Shown: positions 52,062 through 61,088, counted from the stretch's first letter. The stretch is DNA of 64,000 nt from Prevotellaceae bacterium MN60 (GCA_900199555.1 FZQZ01000004.1:124001-188000), one strand, 5' to 3'. Made by a program: numbers and translations. Notes: generated from the letters alone by a model not told the origin.

Positions 52062-53839
52062 TACATTCTCTCGGGAACTTCGATACCCAGCAGTGCCATA
52101 CCATTCTTGATAATCTTTGCTACGTTCTTAGCGATAACCAAGCGGACAGCCTTCTTCTGCTCGTCTTCCTCGTTAAGGATAGAGTAGTCGTGATAGAACT
52201 GGTTGAACACCTTCGTCAATTCGTAGCAGTAGTTGGCAATACCAGAAGGACTGTAATCCTTACCAGCCTGCTCAACAGCAGCACCATATTCACTCATCTT
52301 CTGGATAAGCTCTACTTCCTTGTCAGAAAGACTAGATGTACTAGAAAAACTAGAAATACTAGGTGCCTTGCGCAGGATGCTGCGAATACGAGCATGAGTG
52401 TACTGGATGAAAGGACCTGTGTTACCATTGAAGTCGATACTCTCTTCGGGGTTGAACAGCATATTCTTGCGGGCATCAACCTTCAAGATGAAGTACTTCA
52501 GAGCACCCATACCTACGATGCGGGCAATCTCCTGCTTCTCTTCCTCAGTCATATCGGCATTCTTACCAGCTTCGTCACTGACACGACGAGCGTCTTCAAC
52601 CATCAGCTGCATCAGGTCGTCGGCATCAACAACAGTACCTTCGCGGCTCTTCATCTTACCGTTAGGCAGTTCTACCATACCGTAAGAGAAGTGAACGAGT
52701 TCCTTACCCCACTTGAATCCGAGACGGTCGAGCAGGATAGAGAGTACCTGGAAGTGGTAGTTCTGTTCGTTACCTACCACGTAGATCATCTTATCGATGG
52801 GGTAGTCCTGGAAACGCATCTCGGCAGTACCGATGTCCTGTGTCATATATACAGAGGTACCATCGCTACGCAGCAAGAGCTTCTGGTCCAAACCTTCGTT
52901 GGTCAGGTCTGCCCATACCGAGTTGTCCTCGTGGCGCTCGAAGAGACCTTTGGCAAGTCCTTCTTCTACCTTTGCCTTACCCTTGAGGTAGGTCTGTGAT
53001 TCGTAGTATATCTTATCGAAACCTACACCCATCTTCTTGTAGGTCTCGTCAAAACCGGCATATACCCAGTTGTTCATCTTTTCCCACAATGCACGTACCT
53101 CGGGATCGTTGTTCTCCCACTTTACGAGCATATCGTGAGCCTCCTTGATAAGTGGAGCTTCCTGCTTAGCTTTCTCCTCGTCCATGCCCTGAGCCACGAG
53201 TTCTTTTACCTCCTCGCGGTAGTGCTTGTCGAAAGCTACATAGTAGTCGCCAATGAGGTGGTCACCCTTCTTACCAGAGGTTTCGGGAGTCTCGCCATTG
53301 CCATACTTCAACCATGCAAGCATAGACTTACAGATATGGATACCACGGTCGTTCACAATGTTGGTCTTTACCACCTTGTTGCCGTTGGCTTGCATAATCT
53401 GAGCCAGCGACCAACCCAGCAGGTTGTTGCGTACGTGACCGAGGTGAAGGGGCTTGTTTGTGTTAGGTGAAGAGTACTCAATCATGACGAGGGGAGAATC
53501 CTCGCTTACAGCCTTTTCGCCATAGTGGTCTTCCTTGTCAATGTCTGCCAGCAGGTTGAGCCATGCAGCATCAGCGATGCTCAGGTTCAAGAAGCCTTTG
53601 ACAACATTGAATTTGCTGATAGCTTCGCAGTTATCAACAAGATATTGTCCCAACTCCTGGGCGGTCTGCTCAGGACTCTTGCGGGCCATCTTTACAAATG
53701 GGAATACCACGAGGGTCAGATTACCCTCAAATTCACTGCGTGTCTTCTGCAGTTGCACCATCTTCTCAGGCACCTCTTGTCCATAGAGTGCCTTTACGGC
53801 AGCAATGGCTGCCGACTGTATCTGTTCTTCTATCTTCAT
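52061..53839 (-). CDS. argS: Arginyl-tRNA synthetase
   Basis: 592 residues from ATG 53839; a frame starting 8 codons earlier overlaps the promoter. It charges tRNA-Arg. The N-terminal additional domain is followed by the class I HIGH motif (NKPLHLGHVRNNLLG), KMKSREGTVVDADDLM (KMSKS equivalent) and the DALR anticodon domain (YELTKVFNQFYHDYSIL). At about residues 492-502 a Ser-rich insert (SISSFSSTSSL) is encoded by a 9-nt CTAG array, just before the DALR part of the protein (LSDKEVELIQKMSEYG). Confidence 0.95.
   Translation of the reverse strand: MKIEEQIQSAAIAAVKALYGQEVPEKMVQLQKTRSEFEGNLTLVVFPFVKMARKSPEQTAQELGQYLVDNCEAISKFNVVKGFLNLSIADAAWLNLLADIDKEDHYGEKAVSEDSPLVMIEYSSPNTNKPLHLGHVRNNLLGWSLAQIMQANGNKVVKTNIVNDRGIHICKSMLAWLKYGNGETPETSGKKGDHLIGDYYVAFDKHYREEVKELVAQGMDEEKAKQEAPLIKEAHDMLVKWENNDPEVRALWEKMNNWVYAGFDETYKKMGVGFDKIYYESQTYLKGKAKVEEGLAKGLFERHEDNSVWADLTNEGLDQKLLLRSDGTSVYMTQDIGTAEMRFQDYPIDKMIYVVGNEQNYHFQVLSILLDRLGFKWGKELVHFSYGMVELPNGKMKSREGTVVDADDLMQLMVEDARRVSDEAGKNADMTEEEKQEIARIVGMGALKYFILKVDARKNMLFNPEESIDFNGNTGPFIQYTHARIRSILRKAPSISSFSSTSSLSDKEVELIQKMSEYGAAVEQAGKDYSPSGIANYCYELTKVFNQFYHDYSILNEEDEQKKAVRLVIAKNVAKIIKNGMALLGIEVPERM
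52332..52362. repeat. CTAG array inside argS, exact 9-nt period, in frame
   Basis: CTAG begins at 52332, 52341, 52350 and 52359. On the coding strand each unit is TCTAGTNNN and reads Ser-Ser-X, so the reading frame is kept. Confidence 0.85.
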
Positions 53840-53860
53840 ACTCTTAACGTTAAGCAGGTG

Positions 53861-53892
53861 CAAAGGTACAAAAAAACGTGAGAAGAGCCAAA
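53861..53892 (-). promoter_or_regulatory. argS promoter
   Basis: On the minus strand: TTTGG (53888-53892), 19-bp spacer, TACCTTTG (53861-53868): full consensus, 21 bp before the ATG at 53839. Confidence 0.85.
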
Positions 53893-53915
53893 TTTATTTG
53901 GATATTTCCGAGATG

Positions 53916-54542
53916 CTAAGTACCTTTGATGTCGTAGGTTTGGTAAATCAAGTAGTAGCCATCGGCACGAAATGAGATACTATCACCGAGGGCTTCGTTC
54001 AATGTTCCTTGCCACCACTCTTGGAAGTTGTAGGTATCCCAGCGAAGACCTTCAGCTGTCAGTTGATTGCAACCGAAGTTGAAGATGCTTACCTGTTGCC
54101 CTTTGGTGGAGGGGATAGTCTGATTGCCATACGCAGGAGTAAAGAATCCGTGGTCGGTAAACATAGTTCCTTCAACGCCCATTTCGCGATAGTAGCGCAT
54201 GAGCAGGGAGATGTTGCCTAAGGTATGGTCTTCACGTAAGCCAGTACTTCCGAGATAGGCAATACGCTTCCATCCTTTCTCTACACAGTAGCGTGTAGCC
54301 TTTGTCTGGTCATTATCATCTTGCTCGTCTATCTGAATAAGACGATTGCGATACTCAGAAGGTACACTGTCACCATCGCCAATGATAACAGCTTCTCCGA
54401 TTTTCTCCGATGATTGGAAGGATGCAATGGCACCATCGCAAACTACGAGATGCTCTGCTTGGTGGAGAATTTCTAAAGGTATGGCATGCCGAGGAAACTG
54501 ACCATTGGCAACGATGACGGTGTCAAACTTCTTAGTAATCAT
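53916..54542 (-). CDS. Thiamine pyrophosphokinase
   Basis: 208 residues. It converts thiamine to thiamine diphosphate with ATP. Features are HLVVCDGAIASF, VIIGDGDSVP, DEQDDNDQTKATRYC and the STGLREDHTLGNISLL loop, all in the TPK order, with a C-terminal beta domain. It overlaps the PnuC-type gene by 11 bp and is the last gene of the TPP-riboswitch operon, which fits a salvage role. Confidence 0.92.
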   Translation of the reverse strand: MITKKFDTVIVANGQFPRHAIPLEILHQAEHLVVCDGAIASFQSSEKIGEAVIIGDGDSVPSEYRNRLIQIDEQDDNDQTKATRYCVEKGWKRIAYLGSTGLREDHTLGNISLLMRYYREMGVEGTMFTDHGFFTPAYGNQTIPSTKGQQVSIFNFGCNQLTAEGLRWDTYNFQEWWQGTLNEALGDSISFRADGYYLIYQTYDIKGT

Positions 54543-55116
54543 ATCTCATCTTTTTAGCCATGCCGCGCCACTTATAGTAGCCAGCAATGGCGATAACAAC
54601 ATATAAACCATAGAGTAGTGCCTTGAAAGGAATGCCTTTCTGTATGTAGAGTAGGGTGCATACGGCATCTACAATCATCCAGAATAGCCACTGCTCTACA
54701 TATTTTCTAGCGAGCGCCCACAGACCAACAAATGATAGGGCGTTGGTGAAAGCATCAAGTACGGGCACTGTAGAGTCTGTCCACTTGATGAGCACATAAT
54801 AGGTTGCTCCCCACGCCATAAGGAAGAAAAGTACGGTGGGCATATACTGGCGACGAGGCATATAGACGATGGGTAGAGGCTCCTTCTTCTTGCGCGTCTT
54901 CTTAAACTTCCAGAAGAAAAGGCCATAGAAGGCGGCGAGGGTATAGTAGCATGCCATACCCGCATCACCATATAGTCCGTGATTCCAATAGAGCACGGCA
55001 TCCAGTGCGGGCATGATGATACCCACTATCCATAGTGCTATATGAGCACGATACTCGAGCCAGATATATATCAAGCCGAGTATCGTGGTGATGATGTCAA
55101 GCCAGTCGAACGTCAT
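54532..55116 (-). CDS. pnuC: PnuC/PnuT-type vitamin transporter (probably thiamine)
   Basis: 194 residues with seven hydrophobic helices and the PnuC signature (WLEYRAHIALWIVGIIMPALDAVLYWNHGLYGDAGMACYYTLAAFYGLFFW; WLFWMIVDAVCTLLYIQKGI). The family transports nicotinamide riboside, riboflavin or thiamine. Position between a TonB receptor and thiamine pyrophosphokinase, under a TPP riboswitch, points to thiamine (PnuT). Confidence 0.92.
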   Translation of the reverse strand: MTFDWLDIITTILGLIYIWLEYRAHIALWIVGIIMPALDAVLYWNHGLYGDAGMACYYTLAAFYGLFFWKFKKTRKKKEPLPIVYMPRRQYMPTVLFFLMAWGATYYVLIKWTDSTVPVLDAFTNALSFVGLWALARKYVEQWLFWMIVDAVCTLLYIQKGIPFKALLYGLYVVIAIAGYYKWRGMAKKMRYDY

Positions 55117-55119
55117 TGT

Positions 55120-57381
55120 TTAGAAGTTGATTGAGAGGTGAGCCATCATGTTGAAGGGTGCTGAGGGTGCAAAGCCTGCCTCATACTGGTCGTATTCGCT
55201 TTTACCTGTAGCAACTACCTTACCATCCTTCATGCTGTAGGCAGGAGCAGCCCATCCATTGTTGTCGTACTCTGCAGAGAATATGTTGTAGAGAGATACA
55301 CCAACAGTTACATCCTTCAGTCCGAACTTTGGTAACTGGAAGTTGTAGGATAGGTCGATGTTGGTAGTGAAGTGCCCGTCTAGCATCATACTTACATCAA
55401 TAGGTTGTCCGTTGTCGTCGAGTGTCTGATAACTCTCAAAACCAGTATTGGTCATGTATTGCTTGCTCACATATTGACTTTGAATGTTGGCGTTAAATCC
55501 TTGATACTTAAAGGTAAAGATGTTGTTGACAATCCAATTGGGCGAGAATGCTAATGGCTGTGTACCCAGGTTTGCAACGCTCTCGTCAGTCAGTAAAACA
55601 GTCATGTCCTTTACGCGATTCTTGGCCCATGTGGCGTTGGCATCCCAGCGGAACCAGTCAACGGGTTTCCATGCAGCCTCGACCTCTACACCCATGCGAT
55701 AGCTCTTGGGAAAGTTGCGTGTGATAGCTTCACCAATCTTGTCAATCTCACCTGTCAGCACAAACTGGTCTTTGTACTTCATCCAGTAGAAGTTGACACC
55801 AGCAGAGAAGCGAGGTGACAGGAACTTATATCCTACCTCCAAATCGTTTAGACGTTCTGCCTTTGGTTTTTCCAAGTCGGCCTTCATGCTATTCTCAAAG
55901 TTGTTACGAGTAGGCTCTTTGTGAGCGATGGCGTAAGATGCATATACTCTGTGATTGGCTGTGATGTCGTAGTTCAGACCGAACTTAGGATTGAAGAACT
56001 TAAAGGTTTTATCCATGTCGTAGCCCATGCGGGTGTTGGTTTCCCAATCGATCTCGTCTGTAGGCCCATTCATCTCTACGCGTACATTGCGATACTGCAA
56101 GTCTACATAGGCGGTCATACCCTTCAAGAATTCATAGTTTACCTTACCATATACGTTGAAGTCGGTCTTCTTACTATCGTTATCGTAATACTTATGGTTA
56201 GGCTGCAATGCAGTGATAGGTGCCTTTGCCCATGTTACGAGACCGAAGTGATTGCCATCATACTTGTTCCAGCCACCACCTAAAGAAGCCTGCAGATTCT
56301 TGTGGTTGTTGTAGTTCAGTGAGGCTACAGCACCATAAAAGTCGTTTGCCATCTTCTTTTGACGTACCAGGTCGCTTGTTGCCCAAGTCATGGTTGGGTC
56401 CAGGTCGTATTCAAAGAGTGTACGCTTGCGCTTGTACTCCTCGTAGTAACCATCACCCTTAGTATATTGCAATACGGTGTTGAGGTCTAATACGTGCGAC
56501 AGTTTCTGGTTCCAAATCAGCTGGTAGTTCTGCTGGTGATAGTTGTCTGTCTGGTTGTCGTAATAGTGCGTATTGCCATCTGCATCGTAGTACTCACCAC
56601 AAGAGTTGTAGGTGCGACCATACAGGCCCTGTTCGTATTTAGAAGTGTAGTTCCAAGCGTGATAGGTCTCCTCTATACCATTCCAAGTGATAAACTTCAC
56701 CAATGTGTTGTCACCAAAGTAGGCTGCCTGTAAAAGATAGCTGTTCAACTTGGTTGATGCACGATCCAGATAACCCTTTGAACCGATATTACTCAGGCGA
56801 CCTTGGAAGCCCCAGTGGTTGTTCATGATGCCAGTGCTGAAGTGCAATGTCTGCTTATGAGAATAGTAGCTGCCCGCACTTAGGTCGATGCCATAAGAAG
56901 GGGTAGCACCAATGTTTTCGGTCTGCATATTCAGTGTAGCACCAAAGGCACCTGCACCATTGGTGCTTGTACCTACACCACGCTGTATCTGCATAGACTG
57001 AACACTTGAGGCAAAGTCTCCCATGTTCACCCAGAATACAGTAGCACTTTCGGCATCGTTCAGGGGCATACCATTGGCAGTGATGTTAATGCGACTGGGG
57101 TCAGTACCACGTACACGCAGGCTAGTATATCCAATGCCGTTACCCGCATCGCTGGTCATGGTGATACTGGGAGTCAGCGAAAGTAGATAGGGAATGTCTT
57201 GTCCGAAGTTGACAGCCTTTAGCTGCTCTTTCCCTACATTAGTAATGGCTATAGGCGTTTTCTGCGTAGCACGTGTAGATACCACCTGTACATTTTGCAG
57301 TTCTACACTTCTCAGTGTGTCCAACTCGGCAGCGTGAGCAGTCGTTGCGCCCATCAATGCCATCAAGAAAAATAATTTCAT
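55120..57381 (-). CDS. TonB-dependent receptor for thiamine
   Basis: 753 residues: signal peptide (MKLFFLMALMGATTAHA), plug (VVSTRATQKTPIAITNVGKEQLKAVNFGQDIPYLLSLTP...LRVRGTDPSRINITANGMPLNDAES) and a 22-strand-type barrel ending in the aromatic MMAHLSINF. Direct regulation by a TPP riboswitch and co-transcription with a PnuC-type transporter and TPK identify it as the outer-membrane thiamine receptor of the Bacteroidota OMthi-PnuT-TPK system (established context). Confidence 0.93.
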   Translation of the reverse strand: MKLFFLMALMGATTAHAAELDTLRSVELQNVQVVSTRATQKTPIAITNVGKEQLKAVNFGQDIPYLLSLTPSITMTSDAGNGIGYTSLRVRGTDPSRINITANGMPLNDAESATVFWVNMGDFASSVQSMQIQRGVGTSTNGAGAFGATLNMQTENIGATPSYGIDLSAGSYYSHKQTLHFSTGIMNNHWGFQGRLSNIGSKGYLDRASTKLNSYLLQAAYFGDNTLVKFITWNGIEETYHAWNYTSKYEQGLYGRTYNSCGEYYDADGNTHYYDNQTDNYHQQNYQLIWNQKLSHVLDLNTVLQYTKGDGYYEEYKRKRTLFEYDLDPTMTWATSDLVRQKKMANDFYGAVASLNYNNHKNLQASLGGGWNKYDGNHFGLVTWAKAPITALQPNHKYYDNDSKKTDFNVYGKVNYEFLKGMTAYVDLQYRNVRVEMNGPTDEIDWETNTRMGYDMDKTFKFFNPKFGLNYDITANHRVYASYAIAHKEPTRNNFENSMKADLEKPKAERLNDLEVGYKFLSPRFSAGVNFYWMKYKDQFVLTGEIDKIGEAITRNFPKSYRMGVEVEAAWKPVDWFRWDANATWAKNRVKDMTVLLTDESVANLGTQPLAFSPNWIVNNIFTFKYQGFNANIQSQYVSKQYMTNTGFESYQTLDDNGQPIDVSMMLDGHFTTNIDLSYNFQLPKFGLKDVTVGVSLYNIFSAEYDNNGWAAPAYSMKDGKVVATGKSEYDQYEAGFAPSAPFNMMAHLSINF

Positions 57382-57468
57382 TTCTTTTTACCTTATTTAT
57401 TAATACTACAAAAATAAGGGGTTCCAAATTCTTAGACTTACTGTCTAAGTATGGCGATGCATTCTCTA

Positions 57469-57544
57469 TCATCCCTACGCCGGCATTATCCGGATCAGGT
57501 TTTGAAGGGTATCATCTCAGCCCACAACCGTGAGCACCCCTTGA
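57469..57544 (-). promoter_or_regulatory. TPP riboswitch (thi box)
   Basis: On the minus strand the conserved parts appear in order: GGGGTGCTCACG, GGCTGAGATGATACCCTT, ACCTGATCCGGATAATGCCG and GCGTAGGGA. It sits between the promoter and the TonB receptor gene. After it, a small stem (CTTAGACAGTAAGTCTAAG) lacks a T-run, so control may act on translation. Confidence 0.95.
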
Positions 57545-57567
57545 TAAGCACTTTGCTAAATCGGATG

Positions 57568-57599
57568 CAAAGGTAAATAGAATATCTGACACTACAAAA
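57568..57599 (-). promoter_or_regulatory. Promoter of the thiamine uptake operon
   Basis: On the minus strand: TTTTG (57595-57599), 19-bp spacer, TACCTTTG (57568-57575), just upstream of the TPP riboswitch. Confidence 0.8.
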
Positions 57600-57659
57600 C
57601 TTTTCGAGTGTTATTTCTCCACTTTTATATCATGAAGTAAGAAAAAAGAGTTTTTTCTT

Positions 57660-57690
57660 TTTGTAGTCTTCTCGCTTTTTCGTAATTTTG
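57660..57690 (+). promoter_or_regulatory. pyrE promoter
   Basis: TTTG (57660-57663), 19-bp spacer, TAATTTTG (57683-57690), 20 bp before the ATG. Confidence 0.7.
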
Positions 57691-57709
57691 CAAGCAAAAA
57701 TTTGGAGAA

Positions 57710-58348
57710 ATGGACACTATCAAGAAACTCTTTGCACAGAAACTGATGGATATTAAGGCCATCAAGTTGCAGCCTAACGAGCCATTTACTTGGGCTTCTG
57801 GCTGGAAATCACCTATTTATACTGACAATCGTAAGACGTTGGGCTTTGCCGATGTACGCTCATTCGTAAAGTTGGAACTGTGTCATCTGATACAGAAAAA
57901 CTTCCCAGAGGCTGAGGCTGTGGCTGGTGTGGCTACAGGAGCTATCGCACAAGGTGCGCTGGTAGCCGATGAGTTGGGCCTTCCTTACGCTTATGTTCGT
58001 CCAAAGCCAAAGGATCATGGTATGGGCAACCAGGTAGAAGGTGAGCTGAAGAAGGGTATCAAGGTTATCGTGGTTGAAGACTTGATTTCTACTGGTGGTT
58101 CTTCACTGAAGGCCGTTGAGGCTCTTAGACAATATGGGGTAGAGGTTGTAGGCATGGTAGCTTCGTTTACCTATGGTTTCCCTGTAGCTGAGGAGGCATT
58201 CTGTGAGGCTGGTGTAAAGCTCATTACACTGAGCGACTATGCTGCCGTATTGGAGCAGGCTGCAGAGACAGGCTATATCAAGAAGGAGGAAATTGAAGTG
58301 TTGAACGAGTGGCGTAAGTCACCAAGTACATGGAAGCAGAATGACTAA
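57710..58348 (+). CDS. pyrE: Orotate phosphoribosyltransferase
   Basis: 212 residues. It joins orotate and PRPP to form OMP in pyrimidine synthesis. Features are FTWASGWKSPIYTDNRKTLG, AVAGVATGAIAQGALVADELGLPYAYVRPKPKDHG and the PRPP loop KVIVVEDLISTGGSSLKAVEAL. It overlaps the SRPBCC gene by 8 bp. Confidence 0.96.
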   Translation: MDTIKKLFAQKLMDIKAIKLQPNEPFTWASGWKSPIYTDNRKTLGFADVRSFVKLELCHLIQKNFPEAEAVAGVATGAIAQGALVADELGLPYAYVRPKPKDHGMGNQVEGELKKGIKVIVVEDLISTGGSSLKAVEALRQYGVEVVGMVASFTYGFPVAEEAFCEAGVKLITLSDYAAVLEQAAETGYIKKEEIEVLNEWRKSPSTWKQND

Positions 58349-58754
58349 ATTTGAAAGTAGCATTAAGCAGATACCCTATCCCGTAGAGGCAGTGTATCGT
58401 AATATCAGTGATTTGAGCAATCTGGAGCGTGTGCGCGACCGCATACCACAGGATAAGTTGCAGGACTTCCAGTTCGATAGCGACTCTGTGCAGGTGAGCG
58501 TGTCGCCCGTAGGAACTATCAAACTGCGCATCTGCGATCGTGAGGAGAACAAGTGCGTGAAGTTTGAGACCGAGCAGTCGCCCTTAGCGTTTAATCTCTG
58601 GATACAGGTGCTGCCTGTAAGCGATACTACCAGTAAGATGAAGGTTACCGTACAGGCTGATATTCCTTTCATGCTGAAGGGTATGGTCTCTGGTCCTTTG
58701 CAGGATGGCGTGGAGAAAATCGCTGATGCACTATCACAGATACCATTTGTGTAA
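58341..58754 (+). CDS. SRPBCC family protein (START-like)
   Basis: 137 residues with the START/polyketide-cyclase-like pattern: FESSIKQIPYPVEAVYRNISDLSNLERVRDRIP at the start, beta strands in the middle, and a long C-terminal helix (GMVSGPLQDGVEKIADALSQIPF). No function can be assigned; such proteins bind hydrophobic ligands. It overlaps pyrE by 8 bp, so it is translationally coupled. Confidence 0.8.
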   Translation: MTKFESSIKQIPYPVEAVYRNISDLSNLERVRDRIPQDKLQDFQFDSDSVQVSVSPVGTIKLRICDREENKCVKFETEQSPLAFNLWIQVLPVSDTTSKMKVTVQADIPFMLKGMVSGPLQDGVEKIADALSQIPFV

Positions 58755-58756
58755 TC

Positions 58757-58790
58757 CTAGGAATTCCTAGGTCGCCCTAGAATCTCCTAG
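58757..58790. repeat. CTAG array, 10-nt period, between the SRPBCC gene and argH
   Basis: CTAG begins at 58757, 58767, 58777 and 58787, exactly 10 nt apart (CCTAGGAATT-type units), directly after the SRPBCC stop codon. Confidence 0.85.
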
Positions 58791-58806
58791 AATAAAAGAA
58801 AAAGCA

Positions 58807-60141
58807 ATGAATAAGCTTTGGGAAAAGAACTTTGAGGTGAATGCTGAGATAGAACGCTTCACCGTAGGAAGAGACCGTGAGATGGATCTCTATCTTGCCA
58901 AGTACGATGTGCTGGGCTCTATGGCTCATATTACCATGCTGGAGAGTATCGGCCTGATAGGCAAGGAAGAGTTGCCGCAACTGTTGGCAGAGCTGAAGAA
59001 TATCTATCAGGTTTGCGAGCGCGGTGAGTTTCAGATAGAGGAGGGCGTGGAAGATGTCCACTCACAGGTGGAGCTGATGCTGACACGTAAGTTGGGCGAT
59101 ATGGGCAAGAAGATTCATTCGGGTCGCAGTCGCAACGACCAAGTGTTGGTTGACCTCAAACTCTTTACCCGTCACGAGCTGATGGAGGTAGCCGAGGGGG
59201 TGAAAGTGCTCTTCGACGAACTAATACAGAAGAGTGAGCAGTATAAAAAGGTATTGATGCCTGGCTATACTCATCTGCAGGTGGCTATGCCCTCATCGTT
59301 CGGTTTGTGGTTCGGCGCTTATGCCGAATCGTTGACAGACGATATGTTGTTCTTGCAGGCTGCCTACAAGATGACTAATCGCAATCCTTTAGGCTCTGCA
59401 GCAGGCTATGGCTCTTCGTTCCCACTGAACAGACAGATGACCACTGACCTATTGGGATTTGACTCGATGGACTATAATGTGGTGTATGCACAGATGGGAC
59501 GCGGAAAGATGGAACGTAACGTGGGCTTTGCACTGGCTACTATCGCTGGTACACTGGCTAAGATGGCTTTTGATGCCTGCTTGTTCAACTCACAGAACTT
59601 CTCGTTTGTCAAACTACCCAAGGAGTGTACCACGGGTTCGAGTATCATGCCACATAAGAAGAATCCCGATGTATTCGAATTGATACGTGCTAAGTGTAAT
59701 AAGATACAAGCACTGCCACAGCAGGTAATGCTAATAATGAATAATCTGCCTGTAGGCTATTTCCGCGACCTGCAGATTATCAAGGAGGTTTTCCTTCCTG
59801 CCTTCGACGAGTTGAAAGACTGTCTGCAGATGGCTGCATACATTATTAATAATATAGAGGTGCGCGAGGATATCCTCGACAATCCTATGTATGACCCGAT
59901 GTTCTCAGTAGAGGAAGTGAACAAGCGTGCTGCAGAAGGACTGCCCTTCCGTGATGCCTACAAACAGGTTGGCTTGGAGATTGAGGCTGGCACTTTCCAG
60001 CCCAATAAGAACATTCACCATACTCATGAGGGTAGCATTGGCAATCTCTGTAACGACCGTATAGCAGAACTCTTCAAGAATGTTCTCGATGGTTTCGCTT
60101 TTGACCGTATGATAGAAGCAGAGAAGAAACTGTTGGCATGA
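58807..60141 (+). CDS. argH: Argininosuccinate lyase
   Basis: 444 residues. It releases fumarate from argininosuccinate to form arginine. The fumarase-superfamily signature GSSIMPHKKNPDVFELIRAKCNK is intact, as are VHSQVELMLTRKLGDMGKKIHSGRSRNDQ and TPGYTHLQVAMPSSFG-like (MPGYTHLQVAMP). It lies in the pyrE-SRPBCC-argH-lipoprotein string; its stop overlaps the next gene by 4 bp. Confidence 0.95.
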   Translation: MNKLWEKNFEVNAEIERFTVGRDREMDLYLAKYDVLGSMAHITMLESIGLIGKEELPQLLAELKNIYQVCERGEFQIEEGVEDVHSQVELMLTRKLGDMGKKIHSGRSRNDQVLVDLKLFTRHELMEVAEGVKVLFDELIQKSEQYKKVLMPGYTHLQVAMPSSFGLWFGAYAESLTDDMLFLQAAYKMTNRNPLGSAAGYGSSFPLNRQMTTDLLGFDSMDYNVVYAQMGRGKMERNVGFALATIAGTLAKMAFDACLFNSQNFSFVKLPKECTTGSSIMPHKKNPDVFELIRAKCNKIQALPQQVMLIMNNLPVGYFRDLQIIKEVFLPAFDELKDCLQMAAYIINNIEVREDILDNPMYDPMFSVEEVNKRAAEGLPFRDAYKQVGLEIEAGTFQPNKNIHHTHEGSIGNLCNDRIAELFKNVLDGFAFDRMIEAEKKLLA

Positions 60142-60728
60142 AACGTATAGGGCTTTTACCTTTCTACATTTTTACTCTTATGCTCTTAGTTGCTTGCGAA
60201 GCAGACCAGGAGTATAGTACGTGGCCCTGTCGATTCTCGTGTAATAACCAGATACATCAGGATGCTACGCTGGCCACAGCCCTCGACCCTAACTCTCGCG
60301 GGGTGTTCTGTATGATTACAGAGAATACGCGTGCAGGAGTAAAATACCTGTGTTTTAAGAATAGTGATGGTTTAGAATCACAGGTGCCTGAATCGGCAGA
60401 AGAGGTAGAGGCTCGCTTTATCCTTGGACTGAACAATGGTATTATTGTGGGCTATCAGACGCTGAATACGGATGGTGCCTATGGTGGCTTTGTAGGTTAT
60501 GATGTGCAATGTCCCAACTGCGTGCGTCGCGAGAATAATACGGTTAATCCTACCTATCGTATAGTGATGGCCAGTACGGGTATTGCTACTTGTTCGAAGT
60601 GTGGCAAGAAGTATGATATGAATAATGGGGGAATCGTACTGAATGGTGAAAAAGGCGATTCGGGCTTGGAGAAATATGTAGCAAATACCACAGGTGCTTG
60701 GGGTATTGTTAGCGTATTCCGTAGATAA
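60138..60728 (+). CDS. Lipoprotein with two CxxC pairs, Rieske-like C-terminal region
   Basis: 196 residues: lipoprotein signal ending LLVAC, an N-terminal domain with CRFSC, then CPNC and CSKC pairs followed by GKKYDMNNGGIVLNGEKG, resembling the layout of Rieske domains. The His ligands of a true Rieske centre are missing, so a zinc or structural site is more likely. Its function is unknown. It overlaps argH by 4 bp. Confidence 0.7.
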   Translation: MKRIGLLPFYIFTLMLLVACEADQEYSTWPCRFSCNNQIHQDATLATALDPNSRGVFCMITENTRAGVKYLCFKNSDGLESQVPESAEEVEARFILGLNNGIIVGYQTLNTDGAYGGFVGYDVQCPNCVRRENNTVNPTYRIVMASTGIATCSKCGKKYDMNNGGIVLNGEKGDSGLEKYVANTTGAWGIVSVFRR

Positions 60729-60774
60729 TTCTAACAGTCTTTCATCCTAAAGAACAAAGAAAATTGAATTTTCC

Positions 60775-60806
60775 TTTGGTCCTTTGCTCACTTATTTGTA
60801 CCTTTG
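60775..60806 (+). promoter_or_regulatory. tRNA-Leu promoter
   Basis: TTTGG (60775-60779), 19-bp spacer, TACCTTTG (60799-60806): full consensus. Confidence 0.85.
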
Positions 60807-60820
60807 CAACCGCTTACGAT

Positions 60821-60905
60821 GCCGCGATGGTGGAATGGTAGACACGAGGGACTTAAAATCCCTTGGCCATAATCGGCTGTGCGGGTTCGAGTCCCGCTCG
60901 CGGCA
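60821..60905 (+). tRNA. tRNA-Leu (anticodon TAA)
   Basis: 85 nt with a long variable arm. Acceptor GCCGCGA / TCGCGGC, anticodon loop CTTAAAA (TAA), T arm GCGGG-TTCGAGT-CCCGC. Discriminator A. Confidence 0.95.
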
Positions 60906-60926
60906 CATAGCTATTAAATACGAAAA

Positions 60927-60958
60927 AAGTGGATGAGCAATCATCCACTTTTTTTTAT
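60927..60958 (+). terminator. Intrinsic terminator after tRNA-Leu
   Basis: AAGTGGATGA-GCAA-TCATCCACTT followed by T-rich sequence. Confidence 0.9.
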
Positions 60959-60966
60959 CTTATCAG

Positions 60967-61040
60967 TGTCGACACTTGGACTCGAACCAAGGACCCCCAC
61001 CATGTCAAGGTGATACTCTAACCAGCTGAGCTATGCCGAC
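60967..61040 (-). tRNA. tRNA-Val (anticodon GAC)
   Basis: 74 nt on the minus strand. Acceptor GTCGGCA / TGTCGAC (one G-T), D arm AGCTCAGCTGGTTAGAGT, anticodon loop TTGACAT (GAC), T arm with TTCGAGT. Discriminator A. Confidence 0.92.
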
Positions 61041-61080
61041 AAATAGGCTCTGCATCTGCATGCCTGCGCAAAAGCGGACG

Positions 61081-61088
61081 CAAAGGTA
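61081..61088 (-). promoter_or_regulatory. -7 element for tRNA-Val
   Basis: TACCTTTG on the minus strand, 40 bp before the tRNA 5' end. No clear -33. Confidence 0.5.
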
